A DNA stretch of 64,000 nucleotides from Cristatella mucedo (GCA_009760855.2 WPIO01000002.1:5515001-5579000), one strand, 5' to 3'; positions 46,786 to 58,330 are shown, numbered from the stretch's first letter. Numbers and translations: made by a program. Notes: generated by a model from the sequence alone, not told the origin.

Positions 46786-46820
<35 letters not shown>
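46681..46820. repeat. (AT)n tract with nested palindromes
   Basis: Starts with inverted copies of CCATTATATAATGG and then long TA runs broken by CTTTA. It directly follows the SINE tail. Confidence 0.93.
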
Positions 46821-46823
<3 letters not shown>

Positions 46824-46895
46824 TATTTTAGCTACTTACAAGCGTCGCACTTCGCGTGATATTTAGCCACGCCATACGGTCACATTAATTCACGC

Positions 46896-47636
46896 TCAAT
46901 CCATGTAGGGGGTTCGAGTTGCGCCCGATCTCCGACGTCCACATCTAGGCATCCGCCCCCCTCCTCTTCCCGAGCCTCTTGACGGCGCCATCGGCGCACG
47001 AGGGCGCACGGCGTCCTTGCCGCCAGACGTCCTTACCGGAGCGCCGACGTCGCTGCATCCGGAGTCGTCGCTGCCGTCGCTCGACGTCTCCGCGCCGTCT
47101 CGGTTAATGGCTGCGTCCGGGACGCAGGGATACTGACCCCAGTGCTCGTAGTGCTCAGCGCTCTCAGAGAAGTCCTCGCGCATCAGCTTGCAGCGCGTGC
47201 ACTCGCAGCCGCTGCGCCACTTGTGGCCGCCGCCGGCGGCTGCACCCGGCGGCGGCTCCTCGGGCGCCGTAGCGGCGGCTGCGACGCCGCCGCCGCGCAC
47301 ATTCAGCGGCGGCAGCTTTAGTGCGTGATGGGAGGGTCGCTCGCGGTCAGCCTCGGCGGCGGCGGCGGCCTCGGCGTCGTCCTGTCTGCTGCTTTCGTCC
47401 TCTGCCCTCGGGCTCTGCACGGCCTTGGCTTGGCAGAATTTGTAGTAGAGCACTCGCGGAATGCGAGGAAGCTGCTCGATGGGCACCTGATTGGACGTGG
47501 ACAGCTGCGTCCTGTACAGAAGGCCCTGCGACGGAGGACGAGACGCGGCCGCTAACCACCCGCTGAGCCGGCGGCTGCTGCTGCATCGAGTGCAGCTTAA
47601 GCAGCGGCGGCTGAGAACGCCGGCGAGCGCTCTCAT
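46896..47636 (-). CDS. Unrecognised ORF, possible gene convergent with FoxB
   Basis: 246 codons. I do not recognise the family. The middle looks protein-like rather than GC-driven: STSNQVPIEQLPRIPRVLYY, KFCQAK, then CECTRCKLMREDFSESAEHY and EHWGQYPC, a Cys cluster (CxCxxC). The C terminus is Ser/Asp- then Arg/Gly-rich. The codons before about residue 40 are less convincing. A minus-strand acceptor-like ttctgtacag ends just before residue 43, and a donor-like AGGTGAGC lies near 47655. The true gene may therefore be a terminal exon from about 47510 to 46896 preceded by a 5' exon. A GC-rich chance frame remains possible. Confidence 0.45.
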   Translation of the reverse strand: MRALAGVLSRRCLSCTRCSSSRRLSGWLAAASRPPSQGLLYRTQLSTSNQVPIEQLPRIPRVLYYKFCQAKAVQSPRAEDESSRQDDAEAAAAAEADRERPSHHALKLPPLNVRGGGVAAAATAPEEPPPGAAAGGGHKWRSGCECTRCKLMREDFSESAEHYEHWGQYPCVPDAAINRDGAETSSDGSDDSGCSDVGAPVRTSGGKDAVRPRAPMAPSRGSGRGGGRMPRCGRRRSGATRTPYMD

Positions 47637-50055
47637 GAAAAAATCCTCTGCTCACCTATCGCCTCTCACTCAACTGCACTTGCTCTGACTCTCGTTTCCC
47701 GTCGTGTTTCGCCGTCACTCGCCGTCTCGCTCTCTGTCTCAGACTCTCACTCTCTCTACGTAGAGAGACGTGGCGCACAGCAGCCGCCGCCGCCGCCGCC
47801 GCCGGACCAATCGCCGCACTGCCGCGCCGTTGCGACCGACGGCGATAGTTTGGCGGCCTATCGACCTGTTTCCCTCAATGCTAAGAGGTTCAGCGGATGG
47901 TGGTCGCTGCCACGCGATTCTCACCATCCAGCGGCCGGGCGCCCTCGAGCCCGCCGAGGGCGCCTGGCCGCCAGCTCGACAAGCCGCGGCGTACCTTGGT
48001 CCTTCCGCCGCGCTGCGGCATCACGGTCGACTTCCACGTATGGGCGTTCTTAATCCTCGGTAGGCGGACGTTCTCCAGCATGTTCTTCTTGAGTGTATTG
48101 GCGAGAGCGTCTTCCGGTCTTTTCCATAGGGACTTTCTCATCTCCGACTGGAAACGGACGCCGAGACGGCGGCGGGTTGTCGGGAAGAGATCGGCGGCTT
48201 CAGAAACACCCACGCTTATCGGGCTGGCTGATGCAGTCGCGGGGGGGGGGGGGCAACAATGGCGACGCGATCCGAGACCTTAGCGCGAGTCTACCGTGAC
48301 CACAGCTTCGCCTCCGAGCGACGCCGCGTTCCGACGAGCGGAATGTTGGCACGATTCTACATCTCTCTGTACGAGCGACGGCCGCGAAAAGAATGAACCG
48401 ACCGGCGCTACACCCACGGCGGCCGGCATTGTTCCGCCGACAGGGTTATTGAAACAACATGCGCCGCTCGCTAGAGTGAAAAGCGTTTCTAGCGAACACA
48501 TAATGACGGCTGGCTACATTGCGGCCAATCGCCACCGCTACCCAGCCAGCCCTTTTGGATCGCTGCGAGGCAGCAGCCTGCTGCGCAGAGCGATCGCGAG
48601 ACTTGCGCACTGCCCAGCTCGCTGTAGCGAGCCCTCTGCGGTGCGACGGCGGACGCTTGCTCTCCCCTCCAGCCAACCGCAGCCTCGAGTACGAACAAAT
48701 AGCAGCCGACGAGGCAGTGGCGACTGGCTGCGCTCGGCAAGCCCCTTCAGCAGCGCCGCCGTCGGCAACTTGACAGGCGGAGGCGACAGCTTGAGGCAGG
48801 CACCGAAGGCCGACGTTCGGCTTTACCCCGAGCCGCCTGTCGGGAGCGGCGTCGGCTGCAGTTGCAGCCGCTGCTATGCGGCGGCGGCTGCAAGGCCCTC
48901 GCGGCCGGCGTACTTACAAGAAACGCCGCCGCGGCGTCCTCTTGCTGCTTAGCCAGGCCGCTGCCGCGCGTTACGCAGACCTCGATCACGCGAAGGCCGC
49001 CCCCCGTTCGGCCCCTGAAGCCGCGGCACGCCGGCCAAAGGTTTCGGGTCGATCCGCCGTCTGAATTGGAGGCTGCGGTGGCGGGCGGCACCAGCTGCCG
49101 CGGCAGCCGCCGCCTCTGCGCCACCTCGGACGGCGGCTGCGACTTCGCGGCGGCGGCGGCTGGCCGCCCGCTGGCTCGAAGTGCAATAGCGGTCGTAGGC
49201 ATCGTCTAGTGCTCTCGAGCCCGCAGCCGCGGCGGCGGCGGACTCTCGCACTGCTCGCGCTCGCGCAGACGACAGCGCCGACGACGGCCCGATCGAGCAA
49301 GGTCCGACGGCGTAGACTGCGACGCGCGCACTTCGGCGGCGGCCGGAGCGACGAGCCGAGCTCGCTCGCGCGGCCTCCCTCGCGGCCTCGCTGCGGCTCA
49401 CTCGGAGCGCGGTCGGACTGCGCTCCTGCACGGCGCCGGGTTCAACTGCGCTCCTTCGGACCGTTTTGAGAGCGGCACCCGTCGCTCGCTCGAGAAATCG
49501 ATTGGTTACTGAGGCGCGATAATTGTCGCCCCAGAGACTGCACTCGATCGGCGGAACGGCGCGCGGCGCCGCCGTCGGTCGATCCTCGTCGCGCGCCCAA
49601 CATTTCCGAAGCGCGAGCGGCGCGCCCCCCCCCCAAGAGGACGTGCCGCGCCGCCCCCACGAAAGAGCGCTTCCGCCCGGTGGCCGAGTTCGGACGCGAG
49701 AGAGCACGAGGCGAGCGAACTCGCGTCGTGGGCCGGTTTCACGAGCCGGCGAGCCACGTGACCCAGAGGCCCGCGCGCCGGCGAGCCACGCGAGCGCACC
49801 CGACGCACCCTGTAAAACGCACCCCTGACGCACCCCTGTAAAAGCGCCGATACGCTTGGCTACCCAAGTGCCGACAAATGGTTACAATGTTCGCACTCAG
49901 CCGACGGAACATCCGCTAGCGTCGAAGTTCGCGACCTTTTTCGAAACGTAGCAGTATGACTTGAGCGTTGCAATGCCGCTTTTAGCCTACCCGATAGGCT
50001 GTGCGGCGTCGCATCCCGTGCGGCTGTTGTATCGCGCACTTCCCTCGTTCGACCC
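47637..50055. other. CpG-rich region upstream of the - strand ORF
   Basis: Very GC- and CpG-rich with many overlapping open frames on both strands, including a 294-codon one (48949-49833, -), Ala/Arg/Ser-rich and without recognisable domains. It contains (CGCC)-like runs near 47780 and a G13 run. It may be a promoter island for the - strand gene. Confidence 0.45.
48241..48253. repeat. G13 homopolymer
   Basis: Thirteen consecutive G on the + strand. Confidence 0.9.
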
Positions 50056-50080
50056 CCTCCTCCCCCCCGGGGGGAGGAGG
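50056..50080. repeat. GC palindrome
   Basis: CCTCCTCCCCCC, one C, then GGGGGGAGGAGG: 12-bp perfect arms. Confidence 0.95.
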
Positions 50081-50159
50081 CAGCACAGAGAGCTGGCGAG
50101 GTGAAGCCGGAACGCTTCCCACTCAGCCCGCCAAGCCCGGCTCCCCCCCCCGCGGTTTA

Positions 50160-50275
50160 ATGTCGGCTGATTTTGCAGCCTCTTGTATATAGGGGCAGAA
50201 GTGCCTTTTCGGCTATCGCATCGTTTGCAGCAGGAAATAAAGGACGGTCCACAGCAGATCGCCGTACTCCTGGGC
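50160..50275 (-). mobile_element. Type B SINE, partial
   Basis: The minus strand shows the 3' part: GCCGAAAAGGCACTTCTGCC, then TATACAAGAGGCTGCAAAAT. The B box region near 50260 is degraded. Confidence 0.65.
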
Positions 50276-51037
50276 GGAGGTCAGTGTAGGTCAATGCTTC
50301 TTTCCCCGCCCCCCCGGCCCCAACTTGCACGGTAGCTTATTACCGTTTAGTCGCCTTGCCCTGCGGAGTCCATTTGGAGGCGCAGCGAGCGATTCTGCGC
50401 GGGCGCTTCCAGGGGCGTTCTGTGGGGCGCGTGGGCGCCGGGTCGCTCCCATTGGCTCAGAGGGCCAGCGGTTGACAGCGGCGGCGTGAATGCGCGAGGA
50501 TTCGAAGGGCGGCCATTTTCGGACCCGACGGCGTCGAGTTCGGCATCTCGACTTGCGCTCCGCCTAGCGGGCGGTTTGCCGCCACCGGTAAAGGCCATCC
50601 GGGTAAGCGGCTGCTTACAGTCAAACGCATTATCGGACGAACTGCGACAGGCGTGAGGCGGATGCCTCGCAGGCTGCCCGTGTAAACAGCCATTGTCCGT
50701 TCGAGCTCCAGCTCGATAAAGCCGGACTGCCTTTCCATTTCGTCTGACGATTGGACGATAGGTTGACCAATGGAAACGCGAAATAACTCTGCCAATTTTG
50801 TCTGCGGTGCTGAATCGAGATGTAGAATTGCCGCGTTGGCCGCACCGGCAAGCGCCAGAGGATTGCGGTCCCTAAACGACCGTTTGAGTTTTCGCTAGCG
50901 TGCGCTTGAGTGAGAATGCTCGTGAATGTGCATGTATGCGTGTTTGTATGTTCGGGTACGACCGCTGAGTCCCTAGGCTTCTCAATAGGCACGGACATGA
51001 CGTCACATGGGGGTCCCGAGAGCTTCGGGCCGGGCTC

Positions 51038-51058
51038 CAGCAGCAGCAGCAGCAGCAG
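51038..51058. repeat. (CAG)7 tract
   Basis: Seven CAG units. Confidence 0.9.
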
Positions 51059-51363
51059 CGAGCGACTCAGCTCTTCGTTAGACTGCCCGGCCGCTGCCAA
51101 ATACACGAAATCATACCCGAAACGGGCAAGGATGTCCGACGCCCATGCGCTGCAATAGCAGCGCCCCCTATGCCAATCCTATGCCCTGTTGGTAGGGACG
51201 CTAGCTGGGTCGTCTCAGAATGGCGCCAGCTGAGCGATGGCACGTCAGCCAAGCTTAGAGGACGAGGCCTCGTGTGCGCGTGTGTGTGTTCGCGCGCGCG
51301 AGCTCGAGAACGCGCGTGTATATAGTGAAGTGAAGGGAAGGGGGCCTACGATCAAACACTGAA

Positions 51364-51388
51364 GGAGCCCTCATACTTAGAGGGCTCC
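51364..51388. repeat. 9-bp stem, 7-nt loop inverted repeat
   Basis: GGAGCCCTC, ATACTTA, GAGGGCTCC; perfect arms. Confidence 0.95.
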
Positions 51389-51739
51389 CGGATGACTGAA
51401 AGCCATGTACATCTGCACTGAGACATGTTTCATTGAGGGGGAACCAAAACCCTTTTAGTTGCTGCACCAGTGATACCGAGCCGTTCGAGAGGCTCTCTAA
51501 AAAGATCTGGTTACAGCTATGTCAAATAATGCAGAGAGATCTATGAAGACTAACAGAAAGGCCCTATCCTGATCAACATCGCTCAGAAGGTAACCGAAAT
51601 CAGGGCGGTTTCTTTGGAATGGTTTGCTCAAATTTTCATTTTGAACTTGCTAGCATGATGAACTGATGTGCAATATCATTTAGCTGCTGGGCCGCCATTC
51701 ATCCCAAGTAGCTCGGATAAGAATAATCTAGGGTCGACT

Positions 51740-51920
51740 GGTAAGTCAGTAGCCTGACTGCTGTCATGCACTGCTACTTCTATGCTGCTCCCTTCCTCGA
51801 GCGCCATACTGACTCAGCTATGTTTAGCACTTTTTTGTTGTTGCGTAAGATGAAGTCTATTGGCTACCGAATGCTTATCGAAAGCCGCTTAGGCTTTGTG
51901 CGCATCGTAGAAGAATCTCC
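51740..51920 (+). mobile_element. LINE family 2, 3' end
   Basis: Parallels 27950-28100: TGCTACTTCTATGCTGCTCC, 'CTGACTCAGCTATG', 'GCGTAAGATGAA' and 'CGAAAGCCGCTTAGGCT'. Confidence 0.75.
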
Positions 51921-53110
51921 TGCACTCAGTCTTTGAGACTTTGTAGATTAACAGATGGAGATAAATTGCTGCAGCAGTATTTAGAGGGACTTCATCGGCG
52001 TCTGATTCACCTGCGCGAGCCCAGCTCAGTTTATGGCTTTGGCGACTCAGTTTTCCGATGGCGAAAAGCCTCCTAGCAACTCCTTGGTGCCCCCGGCTAG
52101 ACCCTCAGTAAGAAGCATCGTGTCACGTGTCACGTATTCTGGGTGCTCGTGCCTTCGTGAATTCCTGGGGGACAGGCCTTGTGTACTGCCTACAGATTTG
52201 TACGTATTTGACCACTGACTCTTCAAGTTTTAGGAGCTGGCCTACACTCGATGACTTGCCGATCACAGATGCACTCTGGTTGACACGAGGCTCCATTGAA
52301 AAGCAGGTCTGCTTCCAGAGGTGCACACTCGGCTCCTTCCGCAAGATGGCCTTGTTAGCGAAAGCAAAGATGGGGAAAATTAAGTCTGTCGCATCCTCAT
52401 TGATGTTGCTTTATACGCCCCCAACCCGTGCTTCTCGGCTTGGCTAAGCATAGCTGTCTTGCATGGATGTTTCTGCTGGCTTCCAAAAAGTATTCGTTGC
52501 TTGATGTCGGCTGACTTTATAAATAGATAAGCCACAAGCAGACGGTGAATGTCCCTCGTTTATTGTCATTCCACATTGTAAGAGCAAGGAGGAAATTAAA
52601 GTGCCTGCACTGAGCAGAAGAATGGTACTGAGTGCCACGATAGAGGGCTCACCCACCGGAAGTGATGCCTCTTGGGCTAAGAACCTGAGCACAAAGAGGT
52701 TTCAGCTCAGCGCTGGAACTAGCTCAGCTTCTTAACTGCAGTACAAGGCACACTACTGTTTAGAATTATCCTAGGTACTGCAATGGACAACTCCCAAAAT
52801 AGTGCTAGCTGAGCAGGTGTGACCTTGATCCGTCGTTATATCTGGTCGGCAGTGTTAGCCAGCCTCCAGCCTGGTACTATTGTGAGGGCCAGCTCCAGCA
52901 TGGTAGTATTTTGAGGGCAGCATCGCTAAAGACAAGACTATTCGTGAGGATGTCATTGTAGCCAGGAAAGTCGACGGAGTGCTGACGCCTTGCCTCATTT
53001 ACTGCTGCAGACTGTCGCGAGCGATTACCGGAGCCGGACGATCGCTGACCTTTCTTGGTGTCTCAAGGGCAGTAGGCTAAGATCAGGCAGCGCCGGGATG
53101 CAGCTACGAG
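51921..53110. other. Stretch with no supported feature
   Basis: No recognisable gene, RNA or repeat. Short open frames on both strands (for example 52127-52447, +, and 52444-52692, -) lack recognisable motifs. Confidence 0.6.
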
Positions 53111-53114
53111 AGCG

Positions 53115-53245
53115 CAGCGAAAAAATAATAATAATAACAATAAAAGTCGTTTTCATAGCACCATAAGAGAACAAAATCTCTTGGGGCACTTTATATTTTC
53201 TGAAAAGAAAGTAGGTGAATTGGTTAGTGATAGCATGCACACGGG
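53115..53245 (-). mobile_element. L2-like LINE 3' tail
   Basis: Minus strand: TATAAAGTGCCCCAAGAGAT, then TTTTGTTCTCTTATGG and an A/T-rich (ATT)n-like end at about 53125-53145. The flank resembles that at 17100. Confidence 0.6.
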
Positions 53246-53261
53246 CCTCTGGGTTTTTTTG

Positions 53262-53410
53262 GGTTTATTCCAGGGGTAAGATGCTCGCTCTTCAAGACTC
53301 TGGTCGTGTTTTCGAGTCCTGCAGCAGACAAATTCGCTTATTGCCTACTGCAAGCAGGGTGATGGCCGCTAAATTTCTTCTGCTGCTGTGAGGCTGTTTG
53401 ATTAGCGAAA
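53262..53410 (+). mobile_element. Type B SINE
   Basis: Head with GGGGTAAGATGCTCGCTCTT, B-box-like TTTTCGAGTCCTG, body and the end GAGGCTGTTTGATTAGCG. Confidence 0.8.
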
Positions 53411-53582
53411 CTTTGCTTTTTTACTTTTACTATCAGGACACGTGAGCACACAAAGGACAATTCACACTGGCAAAGTAGAGCCAACCCGTGAGAAGCAGGG
53501 TGGTTTTAGCCTCTCTGTAAGTGCACTCTCTGTTTTAACCTCTCTGTACGTGCACTCTCTGTTTTAACCTCTCCGTGAGTGC

Positions 53583-54620
53583 ACTCTAATCAGAAGGCAT
53601 CGCAAAGTCAGTCGGTATTGAGTTCCAGCATTTAAGAGCATTCGAACAGAAAGCACGGTCTTCAAAGGATTTGAAGTTAGTTAGAAGCACAGCTAACCGA
53701 CTGAGCCAGAAAAGTGGTTGATTATGATTTGAATCCCGATTAAAAGGTATTTCTGATTGATAGGCCAGAGCAAAAAAATTAAGGGACATAAAAAGTGAAT
53801 GACAGAACGTATAAGCTGATACGCAGCTCGGTGGGGAACCAGTGCACGTCGGAGAGATGCAGTTACTATGGCAACTGTGACTTTAAGCATAGCCCAGCCT
53901 ACAGAGCCTGAAGAGCTTTGCACGAACTGTAAGCGTCTTGTTCGCACAGGCAGCAAGAGCAGCAAGTAAACATGTACGTAAGTCGAGTCGGGATATAACA
54001 AATGCATGGTATAGCCTGGGCGGGGTGTTTTAAGGTAAGCAAGCCCAAGTGTATGCAGTGTTACGTAGCTGAAAGTAAGCAAACTTGACTGCGGAGCTGA
54101 CGTGTCACCTAGGGGATCACTTTAGAACAGGACACCCAGATTGCATGCAGATGCCACAGCAGCTATGCTGGATGAGCCCATTTTGAGGGCTGGGCTTTCC
54201 AATTACTTTAGTGGCACTAAGTTTGCCCGTGACTAGTAAGTTAGTTTAATCGCCATTCACTTTGAGAAGGTTTGCTTCCACCAAAGTGCAAATGTCAGCA
54301 ATAGATGCTGCATGTGAGTTAAGAGTGTTCGTCTAGCTAGTTGGAAGGTGGGAAAGGAGCCAAAGCATAGGTACAGCTATGTGTCATCTGAATAAAAGTA
54401 AAAGTCAAGATTGTGCTTAGCGACTACATTGGCAAGAGGAAGAGTGTAAGCTGTGAAAAAAACTGGACCAAGCACAGATGTCTGGCGTACCCGACGCTTT
54501 TTTTTAAGGCTTCCTGGATGACCGGTGCTCGTTGTGATCAATTCTGTGAAATCTTCCCCTTGGGGATAGGACCTAGCCATCGCCGTGCGATCCTGGCGGA
54601 CCATTCCACCGTAGGACGCC
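53583..54620 (-). mobile_element. L2/CR1-type LINE, RT domain to C-terminus, decayed
   Basis: On the minus strand: TSVLGPVFFTAYTLPL, then HNLDFYFYSDDT (RT palm motif, usually YADDT), then the segment with NLGVLFD-like and VTAS-like blocks, VHVYLLLLLPV, YQLIRSVIHFLC and LLTNFKSFEDRAFCSNALKCW. The order follows LINE RT from the catalytic core to the C-terminal WNSLP region. Several frameshifts and stops. Confidence 0.88.
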
Positions 54621-54879
54621 CCGAGCGTCCTAGGCCCTGACGTTCGGCCGACCGCCAGGAAGGTCCTTTAAGCTCTCTGACTTCTTTAGTGAAAGCAAAG
54701 AAGGTAAAGGAGTATTAGCATTACGTTATATGAAACGTGGAGATTCTTATTGTAACATGGACAGGCCAAAGCGGTTTGATTATGACGGTGCTCGAGATTA
54801 TTAATGGTTCCTGAATTCTAAAGGATGGGAACCGGATTTCATGGCCAATGGCTGAGAGGTTATAAAGAGCGAAATTCAA

Positions 54880-54990
54880 AATACGATTAGTATTTTAATT
54901 AGTTATTATAATTATTACATAAGAATCTATAATTACTTATATAATAATAATAATTATCATTATTATTACTATAATTACTTAGCTTTGAGC
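54880..54990. repeat. AT-rich tract with TAATTATTA units
   Basis: Irregular ATT/AAT repeats, some forming inverted TAATTATTATA copies. Confidence 0.7.
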
Positions 54991-55097
54991 CTCAAACTAG
55001 TGATCTCTAGGCTATGGCTGCTGCTGTTGTACAAATGAAACCTCTGCGGCTGGCGTATGGAATGCTCAGCGTTAACGTTGCGTTACGTTGAGCTATA

Positions 55098-55110
55098 GGG
55101 GGGGGGGGGG
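55098..55110. repeat. G13 homopolymer
   Basis: Thirteen consecutive G. Confidence 0.9.
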
Positions 55111-55499
55111 TCGCGTCTCAATTGCTGCCGCGCTCAGCTGCCTTCGACATAGCTGCGGGGCACGCCGGAAGCTGTATCTGAGAATCGCTAGAAACCGCGC
55201 GAACTTAGAGAGGGGCCAGCTCCCGCGCCATCGGTCATGCGTCTGCAAGTGCTGACGCAGCGGTGGGTGTGCTGTGCTTGTGACACAAGGACTTGAGTTC
55301 AGGAGCCGACACAGCGCGTTCGTAACATTTTTTGTCCCGCCATCCCGTGCGATCCCATGCAAGATCGGCAGCGAATCCCTCTTCTCAGGATGCGATTGCA
55401 AGTCGTTTCAGAAAATACTGCAGGCCCGCTCTCTACGAAAATATAGTATGTACTCAATTCTCTAAACTTCTTACTTACACTCATTCATCAACCTTGTTC

Positions 55500-55645
55500 G
55501 GGGTTAAGGTGCTCGCCTTTAACGACTGAGGTCAAGGTACTCACTTTCACAGCCGAGGTCGTGGGCTGGAGCCCTGCGGTATACGTGAAGCGCCTGGTTA
55601 GAGATTCAGTTCTCTTAAGGCACTACACATATGAACTATTTATAG
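55500..55645 (+). mobile_element. Type A SINE with duplicated head
   Basis: Two head copies in tandem, AAGGTGCTCGCCTTTAACGA and AAGGTACTCACTTTCACAGC, precede one B-box-like GGTCGTGGGCTGGAGCCCTG, GAAGCGCCTGGTTAGAGATT and the L2-type tail. Confidence 0.85.
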
Positions 55646-56164
55646 CCTATACAACTTTGAATGGACGTGCGCAGATAAACGGGAGTCACCGCTGTTTTGC
55701 TGACTCGCGCTGACCAATGGTTAGAGAGCCCACAAAATTGAATGTATGCATGCAATCAGCAACTGTATTTATATCTGGAGCAGCGCCCCTTCGGCGAGCA
55801 AGTTATGAGCCTGTTTCTTGAGGAGGCTATTGCTCACTTTAGAGAAGCGACCGCCATTAAGGAGGTAATAGTGAGGTAAATCTTTTTAGACAGGACTATA
55901 AGGCCTGCCCCCGTGACCCCGTCGTGAGAGCTGCTTCTGGTTCTGCAAAGCATTCGGGTCCTGCAAAGTTCTGCATAGCTGCATCGGTTTGCATTTCCGC
56001 CCGGACTAAATTCGTCTGCAGTCGGGTGGCAGCTTCGGGCTCCTCAGAATTACAATGAACTCATCGTTTTTGGAAAAGACTTTAAAGAGGCGCCCTGCCG
56101 GCAGGTGGCGCGTCGTTCCGGACGGGGAGGGGCAACGCATTTCCTTCATAAACTGCGCCAAGTA

Positions 56165-56330
56165 AAAAAAATACTAGTTGATTTAACAGCCTCTTTTTGT
56201 ATAGCGATAGAAGAGCCTTTACGGCAATCACCACCGCTTGCAGTGGCAATATAGGAATGCCCACCGCAGGATTTGAACCCACGACCTCGGGACCGAGGTC
56301 GTGAAAGCAACCGCCTTACCTAGTGTACGT
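56165..56330 (-). mobile_element. Type B SINE
   Basis: Minus strand: CACTAGGTAAGGCGGTTGCT, B-box-like GTGGGTTCAAATCCTG, AAAGGCTCTTCTATCGCTAT and the end GAGGCTGTTAAATCAACT. Confidence 0.88.
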
Positions 56331-56534
56331 CTGTCGGGCAAAGTGCCATCTGGAAGAAGCTCAGTAGCACCAAAAATCGAGACTACTTCGTTTTAGATAA
56401 AGGAGCTTCCGGGCTTCTCGCCTTCAGCGAAGAGCTACAGGCACTCAGAATATGAATTTTGGCGATTTCTTTTGAGAGACACCAGAGGGCGCTTCTAGGA
56501 GTCGAGCCGTCACCACGCGTATTAAGCTTTTGTA

Positions 56535-56665
56535 TTGCAGTTAGGGTAAAGAGGCATATATCTCTATTCAGGCGCTTCACATGTGCCACGGCGCTCGAGC
56601 CCACGACCTCGGCCAGACCTTGGTCGGGGCGAGCTCCTTAACCTCTGGGCCAACGCAGCATGGCC
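56535..56665 (-). mobile_element. Type A SINE
   Basis: Minus strand: head GCCCAGAGGTTAAGGAGCTC, B-box-like GGTCGTGGGCTCGAGCGCCG, then GTGAAGCGCCTGAATAGAGA. Confidence 0.83.
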
Positions 56666-56669
56666 GAAT

Positions 56670-58165
56670 GGTGCAGCTCCGCGTAGCATCAGGGTCCGCC
56701 TTCAAGTCGGCCAGCATCCATGGTAGGCTGACATATATAGGCATCCTGGGAGGTGCCCTCTTCAGCTCTGCAGCTCCAAGTTGGTCTCGAAAGACAACTC
56801 TACATTTTTTGGAGCCATGTGGCAACTGAATTGCCCAAACATCTACTTTCAAAACCCGTTTGATATTTTGTGAAACAGACGCAATGTACAAGGGCTAACA
56901 GTAGCAAATGAATTAGGGATCTGAAAATTGAACTATAGTGTCCCTATGTTCTCTAGTTTGACCCCACATAGCTGCAAGATGAGCAATATCCGTTAAAAAG
57001 CAGTGAATTTCTGTGCTTATAGTCTTTGCTTCCTGTTGACCGCTCGATTGGTTTGATGCAAATTTGCAGTGACTAATAAGGGCTCTGTGAGTCAATGATG
57101 ACTTTATATCTTTATTAACAGTAGAACTCTTCTTGCTAAGCTGTGGAGACCGAAAATTCCATGATATGGCGTCACATCCGGCTACTTCCAATCTCGTCGT
57201 CGCAAGGTCAAGGTGCTGCGCCTCTCATAATTCATTCCGGACAACAAAACCTGGCTGTGCACAGTCCTTTTTCAATTATAATCATTAAAATTTCAAAAGA
57301 AGTAACTAAAAGGAATTGACGCAACTCGGCGATTTTGTGGTCAAAGGGCGTGTAAACCATGGGGCGACCGAAAAGTCCACTACCGTAATCAGGAGTCGTA
57401 GAGCACCTGAGGTGGGGCTCAGAAAATGATAGCCCGGTCAAGCTGCTGAAACAGGTGCTCGAGGTGCCGCGCTCGGTGAGCTGAAAGCGCACAGTTCCGT
57501 AGGTTGCTGCTGATGCTGCGAATTCGGCGTCTTCCGTCCTCGCCTCCCGTACCGTACCGTCTCGTCCTCGTGGCCGCCTCGTCTCTCCTTCTCTCTCCCG
57601 GCGTCTCCCGCCCCCGCGGCTCTCTTCTCTCTCCCTCCTCTCTCCCATCTCCACCAGCCTCGGTCTCTTCTTTTTACTTCCCTCTCTCACTCTCTCGCTT
57701 TCCCTCTCCCCCCCCCCTGCAACCCGCTGATGACATTCTTGAGCGCGCGACTGGTGCTGGTGCTAATTGCACGACGATTCGCGGCTACGACGTCTGGCTC
57801 TGGTTTTTGCTCGTTCGCTTAATGTCGGCGTCGGTACTCATACTGGCGCACCGGGAAGACCGCAGCGGACCGCGGGGGCAATTGCGGCGGCGTTTGCCGG
57901 GAGCGTAGAATTAATTTATTTTGACGGCGACCGAATTTCGTCCTGGCGTGGCCCACTGCCATTCTCCCCACCCTCTCGCGCCCGGGGTGTGAGGTCAGCG
58001 TCGAGACATTGACCTTTGCTCTAACGGTGAGCGCGAACTCGCACAGGCTGGTAATTGGTGCTCCGTTGATGGTGTCAAGAGACCCACAGTAGGAAGACCG
58101 TATGCGTAGTGCTAAAAGCAGTGGGCAAGTGATGTCTGTCGAGAGCTGGGCTTACAAAAGGTCTA
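56670..58165. other. Stretch with no supported gene
   Basis: No recognised repeats or genes apart from a CT-rich block (about 57590-57720). Confidence 0.6.
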
Positions 58166-58169
58166 AGCA

Positions 58170-58330
58170 TATACCAGCAGAATTAACAACCTCTTTTTAT
58201 ATAGCGACAGAAGAGCCTTAAAGGCTATTACCACAGCGACAATAAGGGATCGCCCACAGCAGGATTCGAACCTACGACTTCGGCACCGAGGTCGTGAAAA
58301 GCAACCACCTTACCAAATGTGCCGTCACCG
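58170..58330 (-). mobile_element. Type B SINE
   Basis: Minus strand: ATTTGGTAAGGTGGTTGCTT, B-box-like GTAGGTTCGAATCCTG, AAGGCTCTTCTGTCGCTATA and the end GAGGTTGTTAATTCTGC. Confidence 0.86.

Noticed and set aside
48949-49833. 294-codon - strand ORF
   Set aside because: Lies in a CpG-rich island where stops are rare; Arg/Ala/Ser composition, no recognisable motif, overlapping frames on both strands equally open.
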